Shown piece by piece: positions 50,884 through 60,403 of a stretch of DNA of 64,000 nt. Numbering within the stretch: the stretch's first letter is position 1; each line of letters starts with the position of its first letter. Both the position numbers and the translations under genes were made by a program. Source of the stretch: Micromonospora sp. RP3T (GTDB taxonomy: Bacteria > Actinomycetota > Actinomycetes > Mycobacteriales > Micromonosporaceae); the NCBI RefSeq assembly GCF_003027925.1, contig NZ_PYPS01000024.1, forward strand, positions 1-64,000. The letters run 5' to 3'. The notes under the pieces were generated by a model. It was not told where the DNA came from. It saw nothing but the letters and a program-made list of their open reading frames with translations, and ran no database searches.

Positions 50884-51873
50884 CTACGAGCCCACTACGA
50901 CACTTCCCGGGCGTTCGGGCGCCGCGCTCCCGCCCACCCGCCGGGCGGCACGGCGCCGCCGGGCGGTGTCCGCGCCGACGAGCAGGCCGGGCAGCGCGCC
51001 GAGCAGCCAGATCACGCCCACCGGCCAGTGGATCAGCGCGCCCACCGCGCCCCGGATCCGCGGCTCGTCGCCGACCACGTAGGACGCCTCCGGATCCGAC
51101 GTCCGGCAGGTCAGCGTCCACGCCCCGGCCGTCGGCAGCCGGATCGAGGCGACCCAGGCGTAGCTGGCGGCGTCCCCGCCGTAGCCGCCGGGCGGCACCC
51201 GGACCGGCTCCGCCACCCGGACCGCCGCGCCCGCGCCGGTGAGCCGGCAGTCCGGGGCCGCCGGTGCGAAACCCACCCCGAAGATCGCGTACGCCCCGGG
51301 CGCCGGCACCGTGACCCGCCCGGCCGACGTCGCGTAGGGGCCCGTCCCGCCGTACTCCCGAAGGGGCTCCCCGACCGTGCTGCCCTCGGCGCCGAGCCGG
51401 ACCGCGGACTGCGCCAGCAGCGCCCCGAACACGACGGCCAGCGCGCCGACCAGGTAGCCGCGCCGCGACGGCGGCCGGTCCCGGCGGGGCAGGCGCGCAC
51501 CGGCGGCGTACCCGGTCAGCGCGCCGGCCACCGCGAGCGTCAGGCCGCCGAGCAGCGCCCGCCCCCAGCGGGCCTCGCCGGTCAGCGGCACCACCCAGCG
51601 GAAGAACGCCAGCGACGCGCCCAGCAGCACGGCCGTGGCCGGCGTGGCGACGGCCACCGCGAGCGCCGGGCCGGCGACGCCGCGGCGGCGGGGCTGACCG
51701 GCCGCGACCAGGGCGGCGAGCACCGGCGACGCCAGCACCGGCCACCACAGCGCGGCGGCGAGCGACGGGTCCTCCTCCCACCGGTGGGTCGCCTCGAAGA
51801 AGAGCAGCGGGACCGGCACGGTCGCCAGCAGCCACGCCGCCAGGACACCCGGACCGGGCCACCGAACGCTCAT
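50884..51873 (-). CDS. Membrane protein of unknown function
   Basis: 329 residues. Four to five N-terminal helices (VLAAWLLATVPVPLLFFEAT, WWPVLASPVLAALVAAG, ALAVAVATPATAVLLGASLAFF), then a long outer domain of beta character with two Cys (PAAPDCRLTGAG and WTLTCRTSDPEASY) that could form a disulfide, then a final helix (IHWPVGVIWLLGALPGLLVGA) and a basic tail. No family recognised. Confidence 0.65.
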   Translation of the reverse strand: MSVRWPGPGVLAAWLLATVPVPLLFFEATHRWEEDPSLAAALWWPVLASPVLAALVAAGQPRRRGVAGPALAVAVATPATAVLLGASLAFFRWVVPLTGEARWGRALLGGLTLAVAGALTGYAAGARLPRRDRPPSRRGYLVGALAVVFGALLAQSAVRLGAEGSTVGEPLREYGGTGPYATSAGRVTVPAPGAYAIFGVGFAPAAPDCRLTGAGAAVRVAEPVRVPPGGYGGDAASYAWVASIRLPTAGAWTLTCRTSDPEASYVVGDEPRIRGAVGALIHWPVGVIWLLGALPGLLVGADTARRRRAARRVGGSAAPERPGSVVVGS

Positions 51874-51983
51874 CCACCGATCCTCGCACGCCGTTCATCG
51901 ACGCGACGGCGCGTGCCGTCCGAAAAGGATTGGTCACCGACGGTAGGATGCTGGCGAGACAGTCGAACTCCACGGGGGAAACG

Positions 51984-54146
51984 ATGTTCGAGCGACTGGG
52001 CAGATTCGTCGTCGGCAAGGCCTGGTGGGTGATCGGCGGCTGGGTCCTCGCCGCGATCGCCGTGGTGGTCACCAGCCCGTCGTTGAGCGACATCACCTCG
52101 GCCGACCAGGAGAGCTTCCTGCCGCGCTCCTACGAGTCGGTGCGGGCCACCGAGCTGGGCGCCAGGGCGTTCCCGCAGGCGGCCACCGCCACCGCCACCA
52201 TCGTGGTCAAACGCGGCGACGGCACGCCGCTCAGCGCCGCCGACGAGGCGCGGGTCGGGCAGCTCGCCGCCGCGCTGAAGGGCCGGAACATCCCGCGGAC
52301 CTCCGGCTACCTCACCGGCCCGCCGGCCGTCGCGCCGGACCGGTCCGTGCAGATCATCTCCGTCGGCCTCGACGCCGAGACCCCGAGCGACCCGAAACTG
52401 CTCGACGCCGTACGCGACCTGCGCGCCGCGCTCGGCCCGGACCTGGCCGGCAGCGGTCTCACCGCCGGGGTGGCCGGCGACGTGGCCAGCTTCGTCGACA
52501 ACGAGGACACGTTCAACTCGGCGTTCGCGATCGTCGGCGTCGCCACCATCGTCCTGATCATCGGGCTGATTCTGATCATCTTCCGCAGCCCGATCGCCGC
52601 GCTGCTGCCGGTCGTGGTGATCAGCGTGGTCATGTCCGTCACCACCGGGCTGGTCGCCGCCGCCGGCAAGGCGTTCGACCTCAACGTCAGCCAGGACCTC
52701 CAGACCATCCTGCTGATCGTGCTGTTCGGCATCGGCACCGACTACATTCTGTTCCTGCTGTTCCGCTACCGCGAACGGCTGCGCGCCGGCGACGACAAGC
52801 GCACCGCGATGATCGTCTCGGTGCAGCGGGTCGGCGAGGTCATCACGTCCGCCGCCGGCGCGGTCATCGTCGCGTTCCTGGTGCTGCTGCTCGCCTCGCT
52901 CGGCTTCTTCGGCTCGCTCGGCCCGGCGCTCGCCATCGCCGTCGGCGTCATGCTGGTCACCTCCCTGACCCTGATCCCGGCGATCGTGTCGCTGCTCGGC
53001 CGCTGGGTGTTCTGGCCGTCGAAGGCATGGCAGCGCCAACCGAAGGCGACGCTGTCCCGGCGGCTCGGCGCCGCCGTCGGCCGCCGGCCCGCCGTGGTGG
53101 CCGCCGCATCGGGCGCGCTGCTCGTCGCGCTCGCCGCCGGGGTGCTCAGCTACCAGGCCGACTACGACTTCAGCGCCGGCTTCCCGCAGGACACCGAGTC
53201 GGCGCGGGCCGCCAAGGACCTCCAGCGCGGCTTCGCCGCCGGCGCGCTCGCGCCCACCGAGGTCTACCTCACCACCGGCAACGGCACCCCGCTCACCGAC
53301 CAGCAGGTGACCGCGTTCGCCGCCGCGTCGGCCGACGCGCCCGGCGTGGCCCGGGTGCAGCCGGCTGAGCGCAGCACCACCGACCCGAGCGTCGCCCGGA
53401 TCAACGTGCTGCTCGACGAGAACCCGGTCTCCAACGAGGCGATCAGCCTGGTCCGCGACGACCTGCGGGACGCGCTGCACGCCAAGGCACCGCAGGGCAC
53501 GACGGCGCTGGTCGGCGGCCCGACCGCGATCTTCGCCGACATCAACTCGGCAAACAACCGGGACCTGTCGGTGATCCTGCCGGTCGCCGCCGCCCTGATC
53601 GCGCTCATCCTCGGGCTGCTGCTGCGCAGCCTCGTCGCGCCGGTCTACCTGGTGATCGCGGTGCTGCTGAACTTCGCCGCCACGCTGGGCGCGACCGTCT
53701 ACCTGTTCCAGGGACTGGAGGGCAAGCCCGGCGTCACGTTCCAGCTCCCGATCATCCTCTATTTGTTCGTGGTGGCGATCGGCACCGACTACAACATCCT
53801 CATGATCGCCCGGCTCCGTGAGGAGGCCCGGGAGGGCCACGAACCGCACCGGGCCGCCGCCATCGGGGTGGAACACGCCGGCCCGACCGTCGCCGCGGCC
53901 GGGCTGATCCTGGCCGGCACGTTCGGGGTGCTGATGCTCGCGCCGATCTCGTTCCTCCAGCAGATGGGCTTCGCGGTGGCGATCGGGATCGTGCTGTCCG
54001 CGTTCGTCATGTCGATGTTCTTCGTGCCGGCGTTGACCGGGCTGATCGGGCACAAGGCGTGGTGGCCGGGGCACGGCGACGAGCGACGCGACGGCGGCCG
54101 GCCGGCCGAACCGGAGCCGGAGCCGGCCACCGCCGATGTCGGGTAG
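51984..54146 (+). CDS. MMPL/RND-family transporter
   Basis: 720 residues. The ATG follows GGGGGAA. Twelve membrane helices in two halves, each opening with one helix (KAWWVIGGWVLAAIAVVVT and RPAVVAAASGALLVALAAGVLS) and an outer loop domain. Family motifs: VLFGIGTDYILFLLFRYRERL and VVAIGTDYNILMIARLREE, the Asp-Tyr pairs used for proton coupling. MMPL proteins export lipids or siderophore-like molecules. The divergent kinase/regulator pair lies downstream on the other strand, with 9 bases between stops. Confidence 0.9.
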   Translation: MFERLGRFVVGKAWWVIGGWVLAAIAVVVTSPSLSDITSADQESFLPRSYESVRATELGARAFPQAATATATIVVKRGDGTPLSAADEARVGQLAAALKGRNIPRTSGYLTGPPAVAPDRSVQIISVGLDAETPSDPKLLDAVRDLRAALGPDLAGSGLTAGVAGDVASFVDNEDTFNSAFAIVGVATIVLIIGLILIIFRSPIAALLPVVVISVVMSVTTGLVAAAGKAFDLNVSQDLQTILLIVLFGIGTDYILFLLFRYRERLRAGDDKRTAMIVSVQRVGEVITSAAGAVIVAFLVLLLASLGFFGSLGPALAIAVGVMLVTSLTLIPAIVSLLGRWVFWPSKAWQRQPKATLSRRLGAAVGRRPAVVAAASGALLVALAAGVLSYQADYDFSAGFPQDTESARAAKDLQRGFAAGALAPTEVYLTTGNGTPLTDQQVTAFAAASADAPGVARVQPAERSTTDPSVARINVLLDENPVSNEAISLVRDDLRDALHAKAPQGTTALVGGPTAIFADINSANNRDLSVILPVAAALIALILGLLLRSLVAPVYLVIAVLLNFAATLGATVYLFQGLEGKPGVTFQLPIILYLFVVAIGTDYNILMIARLREEAREGHEPHRAAAIGVEHAGPTVAAAGLILAGTFGVLMLAPISFLQQMGFAVAIGIVLSAFVMSMFFVPALTGLIGHKAWWPGHGDERRDGGRPAEPEPEPATADVG

Positions 54147-54155
54147 CCGGCTGGG

Positions 54156-54818
54156 TCACCCCTCGCCGGGGCGCACCAGCCCGCTCTCGTACGCGATCAC
54201 CACGAGCTGGGCGCGGTCGCGGGCCGTCAGCTTCTGGAGCAGCCGGCTCACGTAGGTGCGTGCGGTGTCCGGGCTCAGGAACAACGCCGCCCCGATCTCC
54301 GCGTTCGACCGCCCGGCGCCCACCTGCGCCAACACGTCTCGCTCCCGGGCGGTGAGTCCGGCCAGCCGCGCCGGGTCGGCCACCGGCGAGCGGGCCGCCG
54401 CGGCGAGCACCCGACGGGTGACGGCGGGGGAGAGCAACGCGTCCCCGCCGGCCACCACCCGCACCGCGTCGCGCAGCGCGTCCGGCGGGGTGTCCTTCAG
54501 CAGGAAACCGGCCGCCCCGGCGCGGATCGCCTCGAACAGGTACTCGTCGTCGTCGAACGTGGTCAGCACCACCACCTGCACGCCGGCCAGCGTCGGGTCG
54601 GCCAGGATCCGCCGGGACGCCGCCAACCCGTCCCCACCCGGCATCCGCACGTCCATCAGCACCAGGTCGGGCCGCTGCTCCCGGACCACGGCGACCGCGC
54701 CGACACCGTCGCCGGCCTCGCCCACCACCACGATGTCCGGCGCGCGTTCCAGCAGCGCCCGCAGCCCGGTCCGCACCAGGTGCTGGTCGTCCACCACGAC
54801 CACGCGCACCGGGTTCAC
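54156..54818 (-). CDS. NarL/LuxR-type response regulator
   Basis: 220 residues; the GTG overlaps the kinase stop by 4 bases. Receiver: VVVVDDQHLVRTGLRALLE, Asp in LVLMDVRMPGGDG, Lys in GFLLKDTPPDAL. DNA-binding: LTARERDVLAQVGAGRSNAEIGAALF, then DTARTYVSRLLQKLTARDR. Second two-component pair of the window. Confidence 0.92.
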   Translation of the reverse strand: MNPVRVVVVDDQHLVRTGLRALLERAPDIVVVGEAGDGVGAVAVVREQRPDLVLMDVRMPGGDGLAASRRILADPTLAGVQVVVLTTFDDDEYLFEAIRAGAAGFLLKDTPPDALRDAVRVVAGGDALLSPAVTRRVLAAAARSPVADPARLAGLTARERDVLAQVGAGRSNAEIGAALFLSPDTARTYVSRLLQKLTARDRAQLVVIAYESGLVRPGEG

Positions 54819-55954
54819 GTGGCGACCCGGGCGAGCGGCAGGTCCGCGTACACCCGGAAGCCGCCGGCCACGACGGCGCCCGCCGCGACCGTGCCACCGA
54901 GCAGCGCGACCCGCTCCGCCATGCCCCGCAACCCCTGGCCGGCGCGGCCCGGCGACCCGCCGCGACCGTCGTCGACGACCTCCACCGTCAACCGGCCCGG
55001 CGTCGCCCGCACCGCGACCGTGACCCGGCCGGCCCCGGCGTGGCGCACCACGTTGGTCAACGCCTCCTGCACCACCCGGTAGACAGTGCTGCCCACCACC
55101 GCCGGCAGCGCCGCCACCGGCCCGTCGACGCGCAGCTCCACCGCCAACCCACCCCGGCGGACGCCGTCAACGAGCGCCGGGAGCTGCGCGAACCCGGGCG
55201 CCGGCCGGTGCGGTCCCGGCTCGCGACGCAGCGTGCCCAGCGTGGCCCGCAGCTCCGCCATGGCGCTACCGCTCACCGCGTGGATCGCCGCCAGCGCGGT
55301 CTCCGCCCGCGCCGGCTCGTGATCGGCGAGCGCCTCCCGCGCCACCGCCGACTGCAACGTGACCACCGACATGGTGTGGCCCAACGTGTCGTGCACCTCC
55401 CGGGCGATGCGCAACCGCTCCGCCTCCACCTGCCGGGCCGCCTCCCGGCGGCGGTCCTCGGCCGCGGTGACGGCCTGCCGGTCCAGCGCAGCCCGCAGCG
55501 ACCGCCGGTTCCGCACCGCGTCCCCAAGCGCGATCACCGCCAGCATCAGCGCCGCCTCCGACCCCAACGCCGCTCCCACCACCACCGCGACGTCGTCGCC
55601 CTCGACCAGCCGGGCGGTCACCGACACCGTCAGCAGCCCGCCGGCCACCAGCGCGGCCGGCAGCACCCGTCCCCGCTCCGCGACCCGGTAGAGCACCGCC
55701 GCGGCCGGCGCGGCCACCCCGAGCGGCGGCAGGTCCAGCGCGTAGTACCCGAGGATGCCGACCGCCGTGGCCAGCAGCGCCGGCAGCGGCCACCGTCGGG
55801 CGCACCACACCAGCGCGGCCAACCCGACACCGAACGCGCCGGCCAGCGCCGCCGCGCCCGGCGCGGTCGCCTCCGTCGCCACGGCGACCACGACCAGGCC
55901 GAGCGTGGCCGCCGCGAGTACCGCGTCGGCGCGGGTCAGCGAGAGGTCCGGCAC
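54815..55954 (-). CDS. NarL-type sensor histidine kinase
   Basis: 379 residues. The GTG start is 7 bases after TAGGCT on the minus strand, so probably leaderless. Five to six membrane helices precede a HisKA_3 domain (RLRIAREVHDTLGHTMSVVTLQSAV) and an ATPase domain (VYRVVQEALTNVVRHAGAG, VVDDGRGG, GLRGMAERVALLGGTV). The DUF1772-like gene is divergent upstream, 170 bases away, and could be a target. Confidence 0.9.
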   Translation of the reverse strand: MPDLSLTRADAVLAAATLGLVVVAVATEATAPGAAALAGAFGVGLAALVWCARRWPLPALLATAVGILGYYALDLPPLGVAAPAAAVLYRVAERGRVLPAALVAGGLLTVSVTARLVEGDDVAVVVGAALGSEAALMLAVIALGDAVRNRRSLRAALDRQAVTAAEDRRREAARQVEAERLRIAREVHDTLGHTMSVVTLQSAVAREALADHEPARAETALAAIHAVSGSAMAELRATLGTLRREPGPHRPAPGFAQLPALVDGVRRGGLAVELRVDGPVAALPAVVGSTVYRVVQEALTNVVRHAGAGRVTVAVRATPGRLTVEVVDDGRGGSPGRAGQGLRGMAERVALLGGTVAAGAVVAGGFRVYADLPLARVAT

Positions 55955-56124
55955 GGCCCCGAGCCTAGGTCCGCGCGGCCCTCCGGCGCTGCCGCCCACA
56001 GGCGTCACTGACAACCCCCGGGTGTACGCCGAGAGGCGACAACCGCGCACGCGGCTACGCGGACGACGACCGACGGTTGCCGCCCTAGCGTCGATGACGT
56101 CCCCTTGAGATGAGGAGAACCGTC

Positions 56125-56637
56125 GTGTCCCGCACCAAACTGACGTGGCTCGCGCTGATCGTGATGGTCTGGGCGGCGATGCTGTCGTTCGGCGGCGTGG
56201 CCGCCGAGACCGTCATGCTCTACCCGAACATCTTCAACGACCCGCCCGCCTCACTCGACCGCGCCCGCGCGTTCCTGGTCGACGGCGGCCCGCACGACTA
56301 CTTTCCGCCGCTCGGCGCGTCAGTGGTGCTGAGCAGTCTCGCCGCGACGCTGCTCACCTGGCGCGACCGGCGGCTGCGCTGGTGGGTCGCCGGTGCCACA
56401 GTGGTTTTCGTCGCCTGCGAGTTCCTGTTCTCGGCGGTGTTCTTCTGGCCGCGCAACGAGATCATGTTCGTGGACCCGGTGGGGACGCACTCGCCGGAAT
56501 ACCTGCGGCAGGTGGCCTCGGAATTCGTCGCCGGGCACTGGGTGCGGTTCGCGGGTGGGGCGGTGACGGCCGGGTTGGCGTTCGTCGCGTTGCTGCGGTT
56601 CGTGCGCTCGACCGCGCCGACGGGTGAGCCGGGCTGA
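56125..56637 (+). CDS. DUF1772-like membrane protein
   Basis: 170 residues from a GTG with GAGGAGA upstream (an ATG at 56110 lies before that site and is less likely). Four membrane helices: LTWLALIVMVWAAMLSFGGVA, LGASVVLSSLAATLLTW, WVAGATVVFVACEFLFSAVFF and FAGGAVTAGLAFVALLRFV, with an outer loop NEIMFVDPVGTHSPEYLRQ. The layout suits the DUF1772/anthrone oxygenase-like group. Role not established. Confidence 0.7.
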   Translation: MSRTKLTWLALIVMVWAAMLSFGGVAAETVMLYPNIFNDPPASLDRARAFLVDGGPHDYFPPLGASVVLSSLAATLLTWRDRRLRWWVAGATVVFVACEFLFSAVFFWPRNEIMFVDPVGTHSPEYLRQVASEFVAGHWVRFAGGAVTAGLAFVALLRFVRSTAPTGEPG

Positions 56638-56638
56638 C

Positions 56639-56820
56639 CTGTTCTGCGTCAAGACGCCGCTCGACAATGAGCTGGCCTGCCAGGAACACGAAACCGAGGT
56701 GCTCGGCCGCAGCGAGATGCACGCGGCGATCCTGGCGATGGGCTTCCACCCGACGGTACGAATCGTCAAGACCCGCCGGACCGCCCGACTCGATGAGATG
56801 GTGCTCTGCCTGGACGAGCT
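56639..56820 (+). pseudogene. Fragment of a CYTH-domain (class IV adenylate cyclase-like) gene
   Basis: About 60 codons read FCVKTPLDNELACQEHET, EMHAAILAMGFHPTVRIVK, TRRTARLDEMVLCLDEL, clearly the central part of a CYTH domain (Glu/Lys/Arg pattern for triphosphate binding). The start is missing, and after DEL the expected continuation (GLGTFLEVE-like) is replaced by unrelated sequence. It begins within two bases of the DUF1772-like gene stop. Confidence 0.65.
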
Positions 56821-56945
56821 ACGACTCGCTGATCAGGGCGGCGTCGGCGGTCGTGGTCTGAGCGGTCGACGCCTGGTCGAGGAGCCGCCGTACCTCGACG
56901 AGCAGTGCGGCGGCGACCTGGTCGGGGGTTGCTCGCCTACGTCGT
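56819..56945 (-). pseudogene. Unrecognised gene remnant
   Basis: About 42 codons on the minus strand end in ATPDQVAAALLVEVRRLLD then QASTAQTTTADAALISES and a stop. Codon usage looks coding, but no start or upstream domain is intact. It overlaps the end of the CYTH fragment. The stretch 56820-57057 holds no complete gene. Confidence 0.35.
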
Positions 56946-57057
56946 GCAGGTGCACCCGGAATCAACGGGGGCGCTGGGGGGAGGCCACCAGGCCGGCGAT
57001 GCTCCACGGCGTTCCTCCCGAACAAGCAAGATCTTGCCGCTCTGTAACATGCCGCGC

Positions 57058-57495
57058 ATGTACGCGCTTTACGCCTGGGGAAACTTCATCAGCGAGGTCG
57101 GACTCGACCGGCGGCCGGCCTGGCTCGACCCGGCGGTACTCCGTGGCGAACAACAGGTCATCGACGAAAGCCTGATGATCGGCGACACCGACACGCTGCT
57201 GGTCGACGGTGCCGGCACTCTCTTCGAGATCGATGGCGACGACGAGAATCTCGTGCGCGGTAGTGAGCTCATCGGCCGCGACCTCAGCGGTGTCGAGTGG
57301 CGGGTCTCCCGCATCCGGGCAGCCACCGACGGCACCCGCGAGGACGCACTGCGCATCGTCGCGGCGATCGAGGAGGACGGCGACTACTCCGAGGAGGACG
57401 AGCGGCACGAGTACAACTCGGTCCCGGTTGGCGAGATCGTCACCCTCTGGGAAGACGATCACGGCCAGTGGACGCTAGCCCTGGTCAAGCTCTGA
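57058..57495 (+). CDS. Hypothetical acidic protein next to a SUKH-like gene
   Basis: 145 residues. TAACAT (57045-57050) ends 7 bases before the ATG at 57058, so a leaderless start is likely; the ATG at 57049 is an alternative. The protein is acidic (GDTDTLLVDGAGTLFEIDGD, AIEEDGDYSEEDERHEY) with a mixed alpha/beta pattern. No family is recognised. It is convergent with the frameshifted SMI1/KNR4-like gene and overlaps it by 21 bases. Codon usage is slightly looser than the core genome. Confidence 0.6.
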   Translation: MYALYAWGNFISEVGLDRRPAWLDPAVLRGEQQVIDESLMIGDTDTLLVDGAGTLFEIDGDDENLVRGSELIGRDLSGVEWRVSRIRAATDGTREDALRIVAAIEEDGDYSEEDERHEYNSVPVGEIVTLWEDDHGQWTLALVKL

Positions 57496-58543
57496 AACAG
57501 CTCCGCCAACCTCACCAGCGTGACGAAGAAGAGATCGAATCATTGGGCCTGCGACGCGTCGACCCTGGAACACGTCTTCGATCACCCGGTCCGCCTCAGC
57601 CCGGTTGACGCATGACCGGGAGTGGGTGAGGGTGCTCGGTAGCGTCCCGTAGCGCCAGACCGAGCGCAGTAGCTCGGCGAAGGCTTCGTGGGTGTCGCCG
57701 TGAAGCCACCACGCCGATACGCTGCCGTCGGGTGGGTCCGTGGTCACGGTGAGGACGCATTCGTGCGGCTGCCACCGGTAGGAAGCCGCGCCGCCGGCCA
57801 GCGACCGCCGGGACGGCTGCCCATACCGGGCGGTCAGTTCGGCGATGACCACCGCCGACGCCGGCTGGTCGATCGCGGTTGCCCATAGCCCGTTGCGGTA
57901 GGGCTGCATCGGCCATTGCTCAAGGGACTCCCAGTCCGCGTCCGGCCCCTCGAACGACAACGGCAGGTCGCGCTCGTGGTAGAACGACGCGAACCAGTCC
58001 AACAGCCAGCCGCTGAACGACTCGCCGTCGCGGCCCCACCCCAGGCCCGATTCCGCCGTAGACGTTCTGGAGCAAGCCCAGACCAGCGGATCGTCGGCCC
58101 CGCCGAGCTCGAAGCAGTTGACGTACGCGGCGTAGGTCTCCGTTTCGAACCACACCAGCGGCCCGCACCGATCCTGTACCGGCTCCACCGAGTAACTCGC
58201 GAGAAAGGGATCGCTGCCCACCTGGGCCCGCTCGACTCCCGCGAGGATCTCCTCCAAGGAGAGCAGGTGGTTGTCGTAGGCGAACTCCCGCCACAGATCG
58301 GGCAGCGGAAGAGTCCAGTATTCCCCGTCGACCACGACGCCGGAGTCGTTGAGCACTGGGATGCGAACGATGGTTGTAGAACTCGAATACTGCGGCGGGT
58401 AGCGCGCGCTTCGTCCGGCGACCCCATTCGTTGATCAGCTCAACCATCCGTGGGTCCTGCTCAGCCTCGGCGCACATCAGATCGTAGACACTCTGCAACC
58501 ACGGAACGGCACGCGGCGACCGGCTGGAGACCTCGATTGACAT
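57475..58543 (-). pseudogene. SMI1/KNR4 (SUKH)-like gene with a frameshift
   Basis: The start is at an ATG with GAGG upstream. The first about 55 residues (SPRAVPWLQSVYDLMCAEAEQ, MVELINEWGRRTKRALPAAVFEFY) are in one frame. The rest (PVLNDSGVVVDGEYWTLPLP, LLSLEEILAGVER, GPLVWFETETYAAYVNCFELGG, WLLDWFASFYHERDLPLSF) is in the next frame. The switch is at about 58370-58377, and total length is 3n+1, which fits one extra base. SUKH proteins are often immunity proteins against nuclease or polymorphic toxins. No toxin gene is adjacent. It could be a pseudogene or a sequencing error. Confidence 0.6.
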
Positions 58544-58643
58544 CGACCTCAGCCTAAGTCGCTGGTACAAGCCTACGGATTACCGCACATGTCGCAGCCC
58601 GGGGGCCGCCGACCGTTACCGGTATTCCGGTCAAGCTGCCTTC

Positions 58644-59720
58644 TCAGGTCCGTGCCGGGCTCGGCAGCAGCCCGACGTCCTGGAGCCGGCCGTGGGCCAT
58701 TCGGATGTGGGCGGGCGTGAACAGCCGGGCCTTGCGCCCACTCCACGTTCGCACCCGATCGATCAGCTCGTCGATGTCGGTAGCCGGAGGGTGCAGCTCG
58801 GCGGCGTAGTGCACCGTCGCCAACAGTTCGAGGCTGTACGGTGCCTCGAAACCGTCGACAAGCTGCGCGAAGCGGTCCAGCAGCGCGTCCGGGACGGGAT
58901 GTGCGGTGAACCAGGCGGAGACATCGTCGGCCGCGCCGTCGACCAGGCGGACCGGCTGGAGCTCCTCGACCCGGGCTGATCGATCGCCGAACCCGGTGAG
59001 GTAGTGCCCCTCGATCCGGTCGAGGACGTGGTTGAGGTTCTCCGCGTAAGGGCCGTATCGCCCACGAGCGAAACGGAGGCGAAGGGGTTGGCCGAGCACT
59101 TGGAGGAAGTAGGCGATCTTCTGGATCTCCAGGACGGTGACGCCCTCACGGGGTTCGAGCGCGCGGGCGCGGTCGACGTAGCGCTCGATCGCTCGCAGCA
59201 GCGTGGCTCGGCCAGGAGTGAGCCCGGGCTTTTCCGTGGCCACCGGCATGTCACCGGGATCGGGGGCACCTTCGGGGGGGAACAGCAGCACCCGGACCTC
59301 GGGAAGCGCGGCGAAAGCCTCTTCGATCATGGGCTGAACCTCACCCCAGGTGAGACCGCCGTTGCCGCAGCCCAGAGCTGGGACCGCAACTGAAGTGATC
59401 TTCCTTTGGCGCACCACGCGGACCAGATCCGCCAGCCCCGAGCGGATGTCTTCGATCCGGGAACTGGCACGCCAGTGACCCTTGGTGGGAAAGTTGATCA
59501 CGTATCGCCGGGGACCGAGGCGAGCTGAGTCGAAGACGAACATTTCGCCCAGCTTGACCTCTTGCGCCGCGCAGGCAGCTCGGTAGGCGGTGTAGTTGGC
59601 CGGGTAGGCGCGCTTGAACTGGAGGGCGATGCCCTTGCCCATGACACCCACCGTGTTGACCGTGTTCACGAGGGCTTCGGCATCGGCGGTCAGGAGGTTG
59701 CCATGGCTGATGACGATCAC
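58644..59720 (-). CDS. darG: DarG antitoxin (macrodomain ADP-ribosylglycohydrolase)
   Basis: 358 residues. Residues 1-155 form a macrodomain: HGNLLTADAEALVNTVNTVGVMGKGIALQFK with the ligand-binding Asn and Gly-rich loop, RRYVINFPTKGHW, SVAVPALGCGNGGL. The C-terminal half (VLEIQKIAYFLQVLGQPLRLRF, RGRYGPYAENLNHVLDRIEGHY) is the DarT-binding domain found in DarG. DarG removes ADP-ribose from thymidine in DNA and also holds DarT inactive. ATG overlaps the darT stop by 4 bases. Confidence 0.93.
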   Translation of the reverse strand: MIVISHGNLLTADAEALVNTVNTVGVMGKGIALQFKRAYPANYTAYRAACAAQEVKLGEMFVFDSARLGPRRYVINFPTKGHWRASSRIEDIRSGLADLVRVVRQRKITSVAVPALGCGNGGLTWGEVQPMIEEAFAALPEVRVLLFPPEGAPDPGDMPVATEKPGLTPGRATLLRAIERYVDRARALEPREGVTVLEIQKIAYFLQVLGQPLRLRFARGRYGPYAENLNHVLDRIEGHYLTGFGDRSARVEELQPVRLVDGAADDVSAWFTAHPVPDALLDRFAQLVDGFEAPYSLELLATVHYAAELHPPATDIDELIDRVRTWSGRKARLFTPAHIRMAHGRLQDVGLLPSPART

Positions 59721-60400
59721 TCACGCACCTCCCCTCGCTGGTATCCGTAGTACCAGTGCCGTCTGACATCAACGTACGCGTCGATGATGCCAGCAGCTCG
59801 GAGGATGTGGACGACCTGCGTCCTCCGAGCCTCCGTCCGCACGACGTAACCCGTGATCAGGTCGAGCGGAAACTCGCGGTGGACCAGCAATTCGGCCATC
59901 CGGCGTCGGACCCGGTCGGAGTCCTCGGGAACGTTCTTCCAGTACTTGGCTCGCATCAACGGCCAGTCCACCAGCGCGGCCAGGTCGCCGAGGGCTCGGG
60001 AGAAGGTGGTCACTCCCGCGGCGCAGTTGCCGTCGCTTGCCACCCAGGGCAGGCCTGCTCCATGCACCCGATCGATCGAAGTCACCAGGTAGACGAGCGG
60101 ATCGTCCCCGCCGGGGTAGCAACCTTCCCTTCCGTCCCGATGCTCCCGCGAGATCCGAAACATCATCGGCGACAGGGGCGCGAAGTAGAACGGCACGTAG
60201 TCCGCGACGACGCCACCGGGTGGGCAGGTGACCGGGCGGGTCCGGCGACTGGCCTTGATGTCAGCGGCGCCGACATCGGTCCTCAGGCGCGCGCCAACAG
60301 AATTGTCAGCAAGCAGCTTGCCGGCGGAGAGGACGCTCGGAAGATTGTCGACATGCGTGAAATGCATGATCGGCGCACGCTCGGGCTTCGCTGGACGCAC
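59717..60400 (-). CDS. darT: DarT toxin (DNA ADP-ribosyltransferase)
   Basis: 227 residues from a GTG; the ATG at 60367 is an alternative. DarT (DUF4433) motifs: MHFTHVDNLPSVLSAGKLLAD with the NAD-site His, YVPFYFAPLSPMMFRISREH, then AELLVHREFPLDLITGYVV with the catalytic Glu. DarT adds ADP-ribose to thymidine in single-stranded DNA and acts in phage defence. It follows the Mrr-like nuclease gene by 3 bases and is coupled to darG. Confidence 0.93.
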   Translation of the reverse strand: MRPAKPERAPIMHFTHVDNLPSVLSAGKLLADNSVGARLRTDVGAADIKASRRTRPVTCPPGGVVADYVPFYFAPLSPMMFRISREHRDGREGCYPGGDDPLVYLVTSIDRVHGAGLPWVASDGNCAAGVTTFSRALGDLAALVDWPLMRAKYWKNVPEDSDRVRRRMAELLVHREFPLDLITGYVVRTEARRTQVVHILRAAGIIDAYVDVRRHWYYGYQRGEVRE

Positions 60401-60403
60401 CGC

